DNA of 64,000 nucleotides from Massilia yuzhufengensis (GTDB lineage: Bacteria; Pseudomonadota; Gammaproteobacteria; Burkholderiales; Burkholderiaceae_D), in assembly GCF_900112225.1 (NCBI RefSeq), contig NZ_FOLD01000003.1, positions 229,552 through 293,551 on the forward strand, written 5' to 3'. Each line of letters starts with the position of its first letter. Position 1 is the stretch's first letter. Below, piece after piece: positions 8,429-17,209 of the stretch. A program made the position numbers and the translations under genes. The notes beneath the pieces were generated by a model, which did no database searches, was not told the DNA's origin, and saw only the letters and a list, made by a program, of their open reading frames with translations.

Positions 8429-10142
8429 GTTTTTTCTGTACCCATTGTTTGACGACTTCGGCAACGCGCTCAGGCTCTTTGCCGGCCAGGACTTTCAGGT
8501 GGTCGACCATCACGTCCACGGCGGAACCAGCCGGCGGGAGGTCGTAGTTTTCGAGCAGCGGGACGACAGGCATCGCACCCGGGGCGCTGGCCGCCGGTGC
8601 GCCCAGCGCCGCGGCGTTCGGCGCGCCCGCAGGCAAGGCGGCGCCGCCGGCGGCAACGGCGGCGCTGCCCGGCGCGCCCGGCAAGGCCGGCAGCGCGGGC
8701 AACAGCGGCGGCTGCGGCGCCAGGCGGGCGGTGACGGCGCGCAGCAGCGGGCGGGCCAGCAGGAAGTAGGCCAGCAGCGCGGCCAGCGCGCTCATCGCGT
8801 AGCCGGCCATGTCGACCACGTTGTCGCGCTCCTGCCACCATTCCTGGGCCACCGGGGCGGCCGGGAACGACAGGCTCGAGACGGTCAGCACGTCGCCGCG
8901 CGCCGTGTCGATGCCCAGGCCGCCGCGCAGGATTTTTTCGATATTGGCCAGTTCGGCCGGGGTGTAGCCGAGCTTCGGATTGGCTGCGCTGGCATTGTTC
9001 AGCACCACCGCCACCGACAGCTTCTTGAGGCGGCCGCGCGAGCGCTTGATCTGGGTGATCGCGCGGTCATACGCATACTGGCGGGTGGTGGCGTTCTTGC
9101 GCGCGCTGCCGTTGTCCTTGGCCGCGTCGGCGCCGTCCGGGTTCTGGGCATCGGCAGCCGGGTCGGCGGCCTGCGGCGGGCGGTTCGACAGCGTGCCCGG
9201 CACGCCCATCGCCACGCGGTTGCGCTCCATCTCTTCGCGCATCGCTTCGCTGGTGACCTTCGGAGCTTCGCCGTATTTTTCCTGGGTTTCTTCGATCTTG
9301 TCGTTGTCGACGTCGGCGGTGACGGAGAGCTTGAAGTTGCTTGCGCCCAGCACCGGCGCCAGCAGCTCGTTGACGTTGCTGCGCACCGTGTCGGTGTAGC
9401 GCTTGGCGGCGCTGTTGTCGCCCTGGCCCTGGGCCAGGCCGTCGTAGCCGTCGCTCAGGTCGACGCGCGAGGACAGGTAGTTGCCGGCCTGGTCGACCAG
9501 CGAGACCCGGGCCGGGTTCAGGTTGGCGACGCTGCTCGAGACCATGTTGACGATGGCGGCGATCTGTTCGTTCGACAGGTTCTGGCCCGGCTTGACCGCC
9601 ACCACCACCGAGGCCGAGGACTGGTCGCCGGCGCCGGCCACGAAGGAGCTGGTCTTGGCGATGGCCAGGTGCACGCGCGCCGACGCGATGGCGTCGATCG
9701 CCAGGATGCTCTGCGCCAGTTCGCCTTCCAGCCCGCGGCGGAAGCGCACGTCCTGCACGAAGGTCGACACGCCGAGCGGGTCGTTGCGGTCCATCAGTTC
9801 GAGGCCGGCCGGCAGCTTGGCGGTCACGCCCTTGGCGGCCAGCAGCATGCGCACCTTGCCCAGCTCGCCGGACGGCACCATCACCTGGCCGCTGTCCGGG
9901 TGGATGCGGTAGGGGATGGCTTCGGCTTCGAGCACGCTCATCATGTCGCTGGCGGCGACTTTCTCGCGCGCGCCGAACACCGGCTTGTAGCTGGACTGGT
10001 CCTGCCACAGGAACATCATCACGGCGGCCGTGATGGCCATGGCCAGGCCGAGCAGCAGGGTGAAATTGTTGCGCAGGGCCGGCGGCAGCGCCGGCAGCGC
10101 CAGCTTGTTACCGCCGAAGGCGGCCTTCAGGGAAGAAATCAC
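8412..10142 (-). CDS. fliF: Flagellar MS-ring protein FliF
   Basis: This 576-residue protein has two membrane segments (about residues 28-48 and 445-465) around a large periplasmic region with two ring-building motifs, then a cytoplasmic tail that binds FliG. The signature VLEAEAIPYRIHPDSGQVMVP near residue 70 is typical of YscJ/FliF domains, and DQAGNYLSS lies in the middle. FliF forms the base ring on which the rest is assembled. It is the second gene of the fliE-to-motA run. Confidence 0.95.
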   Translation of the reverse strand: MISSLKAAFGGNKLALPALPPALRNNFTLLLGLAMAITAAVMMFLWQDQSSYKPVFGAREKVAASDMMSVLEAEAIPYRIHPDSGQVMVPSGELGKVRMLLAAKGVTAKLPAGLELMDRNDPLGVSTFVQDVRFRRGLEGELAQSILAIDAIASARVHLAIAKTSSFVAGAGDQSSASVVVAVKPGQNLSNEQIAAIVNMVSSSVANLNPARVSLVDQAGNYLSSRVDLSDGYDGLAQGQGDNSAAKRYTDTVRSNVNELLAPVLGASNFKLSVTADVDNDKIEETQEKYGEAPKVTSEAMREEMERNRVAMGVPGTLSNRPPQAADPAADAQNPDGADAAKDNGSARKNATTRQYAYDRAITQIKRSRGRLKKLSVAVVLNNASAANPKLGYTPAELANIEKILRGGLGIDTARGDVLTVSSLSFPAAPVAQEWWQERDNVVDMAGYAMSALAALLAYFLLARPLLRAVTARLAPQPPLLPALPALPGAPGSAAVAAGGAALPAGAPNAAALGAPAASAPGAMPVVPLLENYDLPPAGSAVDVMVDHLKVLAGKEPERVAEVVKQWVQKKHGRTE

Positions 10143-10179
10143 AGGGTGGTCTCGCTAATGCTCTTCAATAAGAGGGAGG

Positions 10180-10527
10180 TCAAACCGGAAGCTTGATCAG
10201 TTCGTCCACGGCGCCCATGACTTTGTTGCGAACTTGCATCAACATCGAGAAGGACAGGCTGGCTTGCTGGCTGGCCAGCATGGCGCCGACCAGGTCATCG
10301 CTCTTGCCGGCATCGACCGCCGCCATGCGCTCGCCGGCGGCGCGGTCTTCGTTGTCGACGCTGGCCAGCGCGTCCTTCATCGTCTGCGTGAAGGAAAAGC
10401 CGCCCGGGGAATTGTTAAATGCGCCCTGGGCCGACAGGTCGGTGGCAGGGGCGATCGCGAGGCGGTTGGCGTCATTTGTCAGTGCGGCAAGATCGGCTTT
10501 GATCAGACCGGCAAGTTCAGTTCCCAT
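10180..10527 (-). CDS. fliE: Flagellar hook-basal body complex protein FliE
   Basis: FliE is the small adaptor between the MS ring and the rod. The 115-residue product ends with the diagnostic pattern SLSFSMLMQVRNKVMGAVDELIKLPV (shown here in part as QVRNKVMGAVDELIKL), and the preceding SFTQTMKDAL also matches. It is the first gene of the long minus-strand operon, 37 bases before fliF, with the promoter expected in the following intergenic region. In E. coli Flag-2 and Vibrio lateral loci a sigma-54 regulator (lafK) precedes this gene; none is present here. Confidence 0.93.
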   Translation of the reverse strand: MGTELAGLIKADLAALTNDANRLAIAPATDLSAQGAFNNSPGGFSFTQTMKDALASVDNEDRAAGERMAAVDAGKSDDLVGAMLASQQASLSFSMLMQVRNKVMGAVDELIKLPV

Positions 10528-10859
10528 GCGTCATTCCCTGTACGAATTTCGTGTTGCGTTTGTTGTGCGGAGACGACAAAATGTGGCTTGTTTTGTCGAC
10601 AGACAGCCCCCTGAAGAGCTTAAATTGTTAAATATGTGACTACAAACGGCGGGGGGATTGCAGACCCTTTTGCCGGGTCCACCCTGTGGTCGTACTGGGG
10701 GTGAAGCCGTTTGCCGCAGTGCGATAGGAGTGATATTACCGTAGGGCAAGTGGGAAATCAAAGGTGAATGTCAAAGTCTTCGCTGCAAATCTCCATGTAT
10801 AATAGTTTCCTTGGGGAATGAAAAAAAGTCATTCGCCGTTTCCCTGTGACCAATAAAAC
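10528..10859. promoter_or_regulatory. Divergent promoter region between the two flagellar operons
   Basis: This 332-base spacer separates fliE (minus) from the fliM-like gene (plus) and must hold both promoters. A TATAAT box at 10798-10803 could be a -10 element for the plus-strand operon, but I see no clear -35 at the right distance. An 8-base inverted repeat lies at 10574-10598 close to fliE. No sigma-54 consensus (TGGCAC-N5-TTGC) was convincing on either strand, and a sigma-28-like pair near 10705 is too weak to call. Confidence 0.5.
10574..10598. repeat. Inverted repeat upstream of fliE (possible operator)
   Basis: CGACAAAA at 10574-10581 is followed, after nine bases, by its exact reverse complement TTTTGTCG at 10591-10598. 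It lies about 47 bases before the fliE start, so it could bind a dimeric regulator. It could also be a chance hairpin; there is no second copy in the window that I noticed. Confidence 0.35.
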
Positions 10860-11750
10860 ATGCCGATGAATCCACCCGACCGTGCGCGCACCAACCCCGG
10901 CAGCTACCAGGTACTCGATCCCAGCCTGCTGGGACGGCCGGTCCACCTGCTGCCGAAGTTCGCGCGCCGCTTCGCCGACGCCCTCGGCACGGCGATGGCC
11001 GGGCCCGGCGGGCGCCGCTACTGGGGCGCCTACCGGCTGGACAACCTGGCCTTCGAGCGCGCGCCCGACGAAGACGGCCTGCGCTGGCTGGCCGTGCCGG
11101 GTCCGCTCGGCACCGCCGCGGTGGCCTTCGAGCGCAGTCTGTTGCTGGGCTTGCTGGAAGGGCGCTACGGCCGCAAGAACGCGCCGGTCGCGCTCGAGCG
11201 GCGCGACCCGTCGCTGGAACGCGTCACCACCACCGAAGAGCGGCTCGCCGCGACCCTGACCACGCAACTGGCCGAACAGCTGCACGCCCGCGTGGCCGAG
11301 GGCCTGGCCGCGGCCGACGCCCCGGCCGATGCGGCGCCTGCGGCCGCGCTGGAAGCGCCGGTGGCTGCCAGCGCCCCGGGCAAGGCCGGCTGGGTCATCC
11401 GCGTCACGCTGCGCGCCGCCCAGGGCGGCGCCGACTGCCATTGCTGGATCGGCCTGGACCAGGAACTGATGGCCCATGTGCTGCAGGGCCTGAAGGAAGA
11501 GCGCAGCGGCGGACGCAGCCAGCGCGCCGCCGGCGACGGCCTGTCCTCGGGCCTGTTCGTGAAGCTCGACGGGCGCCTGGTCAGCAAGGAAGTCACGCTT
11601 GCCGCACTCTTCGAGATGAAGGTTGGCGATATCATCCCGGTGTCGGTCGGGCGCGCCGACGTCCTGCTGGACGAATCGCGGCTGTTCACGGCCGCCGTGG
11701 CCGAGCACAAGGGCAAGCTCTGTTTAACCTCTTTTGAAGATGCCGAGTAA
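10860..11750 (+). CDS. fliM: Short FliM-type motor switch protein (lateral/LfiM class)
   Basis: The 296-residue product begins MPMNPPDRARTNPGSYQVLD and ends in a SpoA/FliN-like C-ring domain (about residues 215-290: LFVKLDGRLVSKEVTLAALF). Between them is a weakly conserved FliM middle region. It lacks the usual FliM start, the EIDALL-type peptide that binds phosphorylated CheY, and is about 35 residues shorter than standard FliM. This matches the short FliM of secondary flagella and also resembles YscQ/HrcQ. It is followed directly by fliN in the order M-N-P-Q-R-flhB-flhA, so a flagellar role is favoured. Without CheY binding the motor may not switch, which is an inference. Confidence 0.78.
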   Translation: MPMNPPDRARTNPGSYQVLDPSLLGRPVHLLPKFARRFADALGTAMAGPGGRRYWGAYRLDNLAFERAPDEDGLRWLAVPGPLGTAAVAFERSLLLGLLEGRYGRKNAPVALERRDPSLERVTTTEERLAATLTTQLAEQLHARVAEGLAAADAPADAAPAAALEAPVAASAPGKAGWVIRVTLRAAQGGADCHCWIGLDQELMAHVLQGLKEERSGGRSQRAAGDGLSSGLFVKLDGRLVSKEVTLAALFEMKVGDIIPVSVGRADVLLDESRLFTAAVAEHKGKLCLTSFEDAE

Positions 11751-12110
11751 ATGGATATGAACATCAACGAGCAACTCAATGGCGCCGACCTGATCATCGA
11801 CGACCTCGACGGCGTCGAAGCCGCCACCGCGGTGGCCGGCAAGAACGCCGCGCGCCAGCTGCCGCAGATGATGCGCCGGATCCCGGTGACCCTGACCCTC
11901 GAAGTAGGCTCGGCCCGCATCTCGCTGCAGGAACTGATGGCGATCGGCCCCTCGTCGGTGGTGCCGCTGGACGCCCTGGCCGGCGAGCCGCTGGTCATCA
12001 AGGTCAATGGCGCGCCGATCGGCCGCGCCGAAGTCGTCGTCGCCGGCGAGCAGTACGGCCTGAAGGTCATCGACCTCGATGGCCTGAACCTGGATGCGCT
12101 GACCAAATGA
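11751..12110 (+). CDS. fliN: Flagellar motor switch protein FliN
   Basis: A 119-residue protein with an acidic, poorly conserved start and a C-terminal SpoA domain (about residues 38-110) that includes RIPVTLTLEVGSARISLQEL and GEPLVIKVNGAPIGRAEVVV, the FliN signature. FliN forms the lower part of the C-ring and binds FliH for export. It starts at the base after the fliM-like stop and its stop overlaps the fliP start by four bases. Confidence 0.92.
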   Translation: MDMNINEQLNGADLIIDDLDGVEAATAVAGKNAARQLPQMMRRIPVTLTLEVGSARISLQELMAIGPSSVVPLDALAGEPLVIKVNGAPIGRAEVVVAGEQYGLKVIDLDGLNLDALTK

Positions 12111-12889
12111 TGTGCGCCGTCCGCGGCGCGCGCCTGCGCCGCGCCGCGCCGCTGCTGGCCGGCCTGCTGCTGGTGCCGCTGCTGTTGCTGGCGCTGCCCG
12201 CCGCGGCCCAGCAGGGCCCGAGCGTGCTGCCGGGGATCATTCCCGGCTCGACCCAGGGCATGACCGTCAAGTCGCAGATCCTGGTCCTCATGACCCTGCT
12301 CGGGCTGCTGCCCGTGATGGTCATGATGATGACCAGCTTTACCCGTTTCGTGATCGTGCTGTCGCTGCTGCGCCAGGCCCTCGGCGTGCAGCAGGGCCTG
12401 CCGAACCGCATCATCACCGGCATCGCCCTGATCCTGACCCTGCTGGTCATGCGCCCGGTCGGCGAAGCCGTGTGGCGCGACGCCTTCCTGCCCTATGACA
12501 AGGACAAGATCGGCCTCGAGCAGGCATTGAAGATCGCCGAAGTGCCCATCTCGCGCTTCATGCTGGCCCAGACCAGCAAGACCTCGCTGGCCCAGGTCGC
12601 GCACCTGGCGGGCGAACCGGCCAACCTGGCGCCCCAGCAGCGCGGCTTCACCGTCAAGCTGGCCGCCTTCGTGCTGTCGGAACTGAAAACCGCGTTCCAG
12701 ATCGGGGCCATGCTGTTCATCCCCTTCCTGATCATCGACCTGGTGGTGTCCTCGGTGCTGATGGCGATGGGCATGATGATGCTCTCGCCGCTGGTGATCT
12801 CGCTGCCCTTCAAGCTGCTGCTGTTCGTGCTGGTCGATGGCTGGACCCTGACCGTGAACACGCTGGTGGGCAGTATCCACGGCTACTAG
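12107..12889 (+). CDS. fliP: Flagellar export gate protein FliP
   Basis: FliP is the main subunit of the export pore in the inner membrane. The 260-residue product has an N-terminal hydrophobic signal-like segment (about residues 13-35), then the family motifs MTSFTRFVIVLSLLRQALG and LLFVLVDGWTLTVNTLVGSI near the end, with four membrane helices. It comes straight after fliN: the usual fliO gene is absent here, as in lateral flagellar loci. Length is normal for FliP with its cleaved leader. Confidence 0.96.
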   Translation: MMCAVRGARLRRAAPLLAGLLLVPLLLLALPAAAQQGPSVLPGIIPGSTQGMTVKSQILVLMTLLGLLPVMVMMMTSFTRFVIVLSLLRQALGVQQGLPNRIITGIALILTLLVMRPVGEAVWRDAFLPYDKDKIGLEQALKIAEVPISRFMLAQTSKTSLAQVAHLAGEPANLAPQQRGFTVKLAAFVLSELKTAFQIGAMLFIPFLIIDLVVSSVLMAMGMMMLSPLVISLPFKLLLFVLVDGWTLTVNTLVGSIHGY

Positions 12890-12901
12890 AGGCGGACAAC
12901 G

Positions 12902-13171
12902 ATGAGTCCCGATATCGCGGTCGACCTGGTGGTCGAAGCCCTGCAGGTGGTGATGCTGCTGGTCCTGGTGCTGGTGGTGCCGGGCCTGGTCATGGGCCTG
13001 GTCGTGGCGCTGTTCCAGGCCGCCACCCAGATCAACGAGCAGACCCTGAGCTTCCTGCCGCGCCTGCTGGTGACGCTGGTGGCGCTGATCGTTGCCGGGC
13101 ACTGGATGACCAGCACGCTGATGGACTACTGCGTGTCGGTGTTCCAGCGCGCGGCCACGCTCGCGAGCTGA
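12902..13171 (+). CDS. fliQ: Flagellar export gate protein FliQ
   Basis: An 89-residue protein with two membrane helices (about residues 12-38 and 52-75). The conserved segments LVVALFQAATQINEQTLSFL and PRLLVTLVALIVAGHWM identify it as FliQ, which wraps the FliP/FliR pore. It lies 12 bases after fliP and 13 before fliR, within the same transcript. Confidence 0.95.
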   Translation: MSPDIAVDLVVEALQVVMLLVLVLVVPGLVMGLVVALFQAATQINEQTLSFLPRLLVTLVALIVAGHWMTSTLMDYCVSVFQRAATLAS

Positions 13172-13184
13172 GGGCAGGGACCCG

Positions 13185-13964
13185 GTGGAATTGGTCAGCT
13201 TCCTGCTGCCGCTGATCGGCGCCCTGTGGTGGCCGTTCTGCCGCATCATGGCGATGCTCTCGCTGGCGCCCGCGATCGGCGAGGGCTCGGTCCCGATCCC
13301 GGTGCGCGCGCTGCTGTCGGTGGCGCTGAGCTTCATGATGCTGCCGCTGACGAAAGCCGGCGTGACGCCTGACCCATTCTCGCTGGCCGGCGTGGTGGCG
13401 ATGTTCGAGCAGGCCGTGATCGGCGGCGTGCTCGGGCTGGCGCTGCAGTTTTCGATGGCCGTGATTTCGCTGCTCGGCTTCCTGGCCTCGAGCCAGGTCG
13501 GTTTTTCGATGGCGCAGATGAACGACCCGATGAACGGCCAGGCCTCGGACGTGATTTCGGGCCTGCTGTCGCTGGTGGCGATCCTGGTGTTCTTCGGGAT
13601 CGACGGCCACCTGGTGCTGATGGGTGTGGTGGCGCAGAGCTTCAAGGCCTGGCCGGTGGGCGCCGGCTACGGGCCGCTGCTGCTGGAAAGCGTGGCGCTG
13701 AACCTGGCCTGGGTGTTTTCCGCGGCGATGCTGCTGGCGCTGCCGATCGTGTTCTCGACCATGGTGGTGCAGGTCGGGTTCGGCTTCCTGAACCGGGTCG
13801 CGCCGAGCCTGAACCTGTTTTCGCTGGGCTTCTCGCTGGTGACGATCTTTGGCCTCCTGATGCTGGTGCAGGTGGTGCGTTTCATCCCCGAGCACTACAT
13901 CGCGATGACCAACCAGATCCTGGAAATGCTGCAGGAACAGATGAGGAGTGCGCATGTCCGATAG
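13185..13964 (+). CDS. fliR: Flagellar export gate protein FliR
   Basis: FliR completes the export pore with FliP and FliQ. The 259-residue product is hydrophobic throughout, with about six membrane helices and the motif QVGFSMAQMNDPMNGQ typical of the family. It starts at a GTG (coding MELVSFLLPL), placed just after fliQ. The stop lies inside the start of flhB, an 11-base overlap. Confidence 0.94.
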   Translation: MELVSFLLPLIGALWWPFCRIMAMLSLAPAIGEGSVPIPVRALLSVALSFMMLPLTKAGVTPDPFSLAGVVAMFEQAVIGGVLGLALQFSMAVISLLGFLASSQVGFSMAQMNDPMNGQASDVISGLLSLVAILVFFGIDGHLVLMGVVAQSFKAWPVGAGYGPLLLESVALNLAWVFSAAMLLALPIVFSTMVVQVGFGFLNRVAPSLNLFSLGFSLVTIFGLLMLVQVVRFIPEHYIAMTNQILEMLQEQMRSAHVR

Positions 13965-15093
13965 CGGCACCGGTGGCGACAAGACCGAAAAGCCCTCAGC
14001 GCAAAAGCTCAAGAAAGCGCGCGACGAGGGCCAGGTGGTGCGTTCGCGCGACCTCGCCACCGCCGTGGGCATCCTGGTCAGCCTGAAGGTGTTCGCCATG
14101 CTGCTGCCGGGTTACCTGGAATCCTTCCGCACGCTGTTCCGGATGGTCTACGTGCCGCTGGGCGAAGCGGGCGCGATCGAGAACGCGATGTCGGTGGTGT
14201 TCAGCGGCGCGCTGCTGCTGCTGGTGAAGATGGTGCTGCCGCTGGCGGCGGTGCCGTTCGCGATCGTGCTGGCCGGCCTGTTCCCCGGTGGGCTGGTCTT
14301 TTCAAGCAAGAACATGGCGCCGAAGTTCAGCCGCATGAGCCCCGCGACCAACCTGGGCAACCTGTTCTCCCAAAAGCACTGGGTCGGTTTCGCCACCTCG
14401 GTCGGCAAGGCGGTGGTGCTGGGCTTCGTGCTGGTGCACGTGTGCCGCTCGAGCATGAAAGCCTATGTGGAGCTGCAGCGCCTGCCGCTGCCGGACGCGC
14501 TGGCCGGCGGCAGCGCGCTGATGCTCGACGGCCTGATGGCGATGGTGACGGTGTTTATCATCTTCGCGCTGCTCGACGTGCCGGTGCAGGCCTTCATGTT
14601 CACCAAAAACCAGCGCATGAGCAAGCAGGAGCTGAAAGAAGAACACAAGGGCAACGAGGGCCGCCCGGAAGTCAAGCAGCGCATCCGCCAGCTGCAGAAC
14701 CAGCTGGCCCAGCGCAGCGTGCGCAAGAGCGTGCCGACGGCCGACGTGGTGATCGTCAACCCGGAGCACTACGCGGTGGCGCTCAAGTACGACACCAACC
14801 GCGCCGAGGCGCCCTACGTGGTGGCCAAGGGCGTGGACGAGATGGCGCTGTTCATCCGCCGCGTCGCCGCCGAGCACCAGATCGAAACCCTGTCGCTGCC
14901 GCCGCTGGCGCGCGCGATCTACAACACCAGCCAGGTGCAGCAGCAGATCCCTGCGCAGCTCTACCAGGCGGTGTCGCAAGTATTGAACTATGTCCTGCAA
15001 CTGAACGCCTTCCGTGCAGGCCGGCGCCCGGCGCCGCCGCGCTTCCCCAACGAGGTAGTCGTTCCATCGCATTTGAGTGAGGTTCCAGCATGA
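13954..15093 (+). CDS. flhB: Flagellar export switch protein FlhB (NPEH variant)
   Basis: FlhB switches export specificity after self-cleaving between Asn and Pro. I start at MSDSGTGGDKTEKPSAQKLK, preceded by GAGGAG, for 379 residues. The start motif TEKPSAQKLKKARDEGQV and four membrane helices are standard. The cleavage site reads N269-P270-E271-H272 instead of the usual NPTH; the scissile Asn and Pro and the His are kept, in the same positions as in enterobacterial FlhB. Thr to Glu at the third place may alter cleavage speed. The stop overlaps flhA by four bases. Confidence 0.95.
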   Translation: MSDSGTGGDKTEKPSAQKLKKARDEGQVVRSRDLATAVGILVSLKVFAMLLPGYLESFRTLFRMVYVPLGEAGAIENAMSVVFSGALLLLVKMVLPLAAVPFAIVLAGLFPGGLVFSSKNMAPKFSRMSPATNLGNLFSQKHWVGFATSVGKAVVLGFVLVHVCRSSMKAYVELQRLPLPDALAGGSALMLDGLMAMVTVFIIFALLDVPVQAFMFTKNQRMSKQELKEEHKGNEGRPEVKQRIRQLQNQLAQRSVRKSVPTADVVIVNPEHYAVALKYDTNRAEAPYVVAKGVDEMALFIRRVAAEHQIETLSLPPLARAIYNTSQVQQQIPAQLYQAVSQVLNYVLQLNAFRAGRRPAPPRFPNEVVVPSHLSEVPA

Positions 15094-17183
15094 ATTCCAT
15101 CACCGCCTTCATCGTAGAAATGAAGCGCCACAAGTTCGCCGCACCGGTCTTCCTGATCGCGCTGCTGGCGATGATCATGCTGCCGCTGCCGCCGATCCTG
15201 CTGGACGTGCTGTTCACCTTCAACATCGTGCTGGCCCTGATCGTGATCCTGGTGTCGGTGACGGCGCGCCGCCCGCTCGACTTCTCGGTGTTCCCGACCG
15301 TGATCCTGGGCACCACCCTGATGCGCCTGGCGCTGAACGTGGCCTCGACCCGGGTGGTCCTGCTCAAGGGCCACGAGGGCCCGGACGCGGCCGGCCACGT
15401 GATCGAATCCTTCGCCAACGTCGTCATCGGCGGTAACTTCGTGGTCGGCCTGGTGGTGTTCGTGATCCTGATGATCATCAACTTCATCGTCGTCACCAAG
15501 GGCGCCGAGCGGATCTCGGAAGTGTCGGCGCGCTTCACGCTGGACGCGCTGCCGGGCAAGCAGATGGCGATCGACGCCGACCTCAATGCCGGCCTGGTCA
15601 ACCAGGAACAGGCCACCCAGCGCCGCAAGGACGTGGCGGCCGAAGCCGACTTCTACGGCGCCATGGACGGCGCCTCGAAGTTCGTGCGCGGCGACGCGGT
15701 GGCCTCGATCCTGATCCTGATCATCAACCTGGTGGGCGGTATCGCCATCGGCGCGCTGATGCACGACCTGCCGCTGGGCGAATCCTTCAAGGTCTACGCG
15801 CTCTTGACCATCGGCGACGGCCTGGTGGCCCAGATCCCGGCGCTGCTGCTGTCGGCCGCGGCGGCGATCCTGGTGACCCGCATCGGCGAATCGGGCGACC
15901 TCGAACAGCAGGTCGGCGGCCAGCTGCTGGCCCAGCCGGCCGTGCTGTTCTCGGCCGCCGGCGTGATGTTCGTGCTCGGCCTGGTGCCGGGCATGCCGAC
16001 CCTGACCTTCTTCGTGTTCGCCGCGGTGGTGGCCTATGTCGGCTGGAAGCTCACCAAGCGCGTCAAGGCGCCCGACACCGCCGGCGTGGCCGCGATCGAG
16101 GCGGCGCTGCGCGACGAGCGCGCGCCGGAACTGGACTGGCAGGCGCTGCCCGTGGTGCAGCCGGTGACGGTGGCGGTGGGCTACAAGCTGGTGGCGATGA
16201 TCGACCGCGCCCAGGGCGAGCCGCTGACCAAACGGATCAAGGGCGTGCGCCAGAGCCTGTCGGAGCAGATGGGCATGCTGCTGCCTGCGATCGGCGTGCG
16301 CGACGACCTGGCGCTGCGCCCCTCGCAGTATGCGATCAGCCTGTCGGGCACGGTGGTGGCGGAAGCCGAAGTGATGCCCGAGCACCTGATGGCGATCCCG
16401 TCGCCCAATGTGTATGGCGAACTCGATGGCATCCCCGGCATCGAGCCGGCCTACGGCATGGCCATCACCTGGATCGCGCCGGAGCAGAAGGCCGATGCGC
16501 TGGGCCTGGGCTACCAGGTGGTGGAAGTGTCGAGCGCGATCGCCACCCACGCCTCGAAGGTGGTGCGCGAATACATGCACGAGCTGTTCCGCCACGAAGA
16601 CGTGCCGGCCATCCTCGAGCGCCTCACGGCCCTGTCGCCGAAACTGGCGGCGGCGCTGGAAAAGTCGCTCACCCACACCCAGCTGCTGCGCGTGTTCCGC
16701 GTGCTGCTGGGCGAGGGCGTGTCGCTCAAGGACATCGTGGTGATCGCCACTACCTTGCTCGACAGCTCGGAAACCACCAAGGATCCGATCCTGCTGGCGG
16801 CCGAAGTGCGCTGCGCGCTGCGGCGCCAGATCGTCTCCGGCATGTTCGGCAAGAAGAAGGACATGCCGGCCTTTAACCTGTCGGCCGAACTGGAGAACAT
16901 GCTGCTCGGTTCCCTGAACCAGGCGCGCCAGAACGGCGGCGGCAAGGTCGCGCTGGACAACTACCCGATCGACCCGCAGCTGCTGTCGCAACTGCAGATC
17001 AACATGCCGGTGGCGCGCGAGCAGATGAAGCAGCAGCACACGCCGCCGCTGCTGCTGGTGCTGCCGCAGGTGCGCCCGCTGCTGGCGCGCTACGCGCGCC
17101 TGTTCGCGCCCGGCCTGCATGTGCTGTCGTATAACGAAATCCCGGAAAACCGCGACGTGTCGATCGTCGGCACGGTGGGCTGA
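15090..17183 (+). CDS. flhA: Flagellar export apparatus protein FlhA
   Basis: The 697-residue product has about eight N-terminal membrane helices (residues 15-315) with the FHIPEP region (TLDALPGKQMAIDADLNAGL near 150), followed by a cytoplasmic domain that forms the nonameric ring docking chaperone-substrate pairs. FlhA couples proton flow to export. It is the last flagellar gene of the plus-strand run; the sugar cassette starts 26 bases downstream on the same strand, so the two may share a transcript. Confidence 0.97.
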   Translation: MNSITAFIVEMKRHKFAAPVFLIALLAMIMLPLPPILLDVLFTFNIVLALIVILVSVTARRPLDFSVFPTVILGTTLMRLALNVASTRVVLLKGHEGPDAAGHVIESFANVVIGGNFVVGLVVFVILMIINFIVVTKGAERISEVSARFTLDALPGKQMAIDADLNAGLVNQEQATQRRKDVAAEADFYGAMDGASKFVRGDAVASILILIINLVGGIAIGALMHDLPLGESFKVYALLTIGDGLVAQIPALLLSAAAAILVTRIGESGDLEQQVGGQLLAQPAVLFSAAGVMFVLGLVPGMPTLTFFVFAAVVAYVGWKLTKRVKAPDTAGVAAIEAALRDERAPELDWQALPVVQPVTVAVGYKLVAMIDRAQGEPLTKRIKGVRQSLSEQMGMLLPAIGVRDDLALRPSQYAISLSGTVVAEAEVMPEHLMAIPSPNVYGELDGIPGIEPAYGMAITWIAPEQKADALGLGYQVVEVSSAIATHASKVVREYMHELFRHEDVPAILERLTALSPKLAAALEKSLTHTQLLRVFRVLLGEGVSLKDIVVIATTLLDSSETTKDPILLAAEVRCALRRQIVSGMFGKKKDMPAFNLSAELENMLLGSLNQARQNGGGKVALDNYPIDPQLLSQLQINMPVAREQMKQQHTPPLLLVLPQVRPLLARYARLFAPGLHVLSYNEIPENRDVSIVGTVG

Positions 17184-17209
17184 TCCCACTCCCAGCACAG
17201 CGAGGCCCC

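Noticed and set aside
10700..10735. Sigma-28-like promoter near TGAAGCCG and GCGATAGG
   Set aside because: Spacing is right but too few bases agree with TAAAGTTT and GCCGATAA.
10860..11750. Reading of the FliM-like gene as type III secretion YscQ/HrcQ
   Set aside because: It is followed by fliN-P-Q-R-flhB-flhA and stands opposite fliE with flagellin in the same locus; no virulence secretion genes are present.
14988..17198. 736-codon open frame opposite flhA
   Set aside because: High-GC shadow frame; histidine/glutamine/arginine composition and no recognised motif, whereas flhA on the plus strand is certain.
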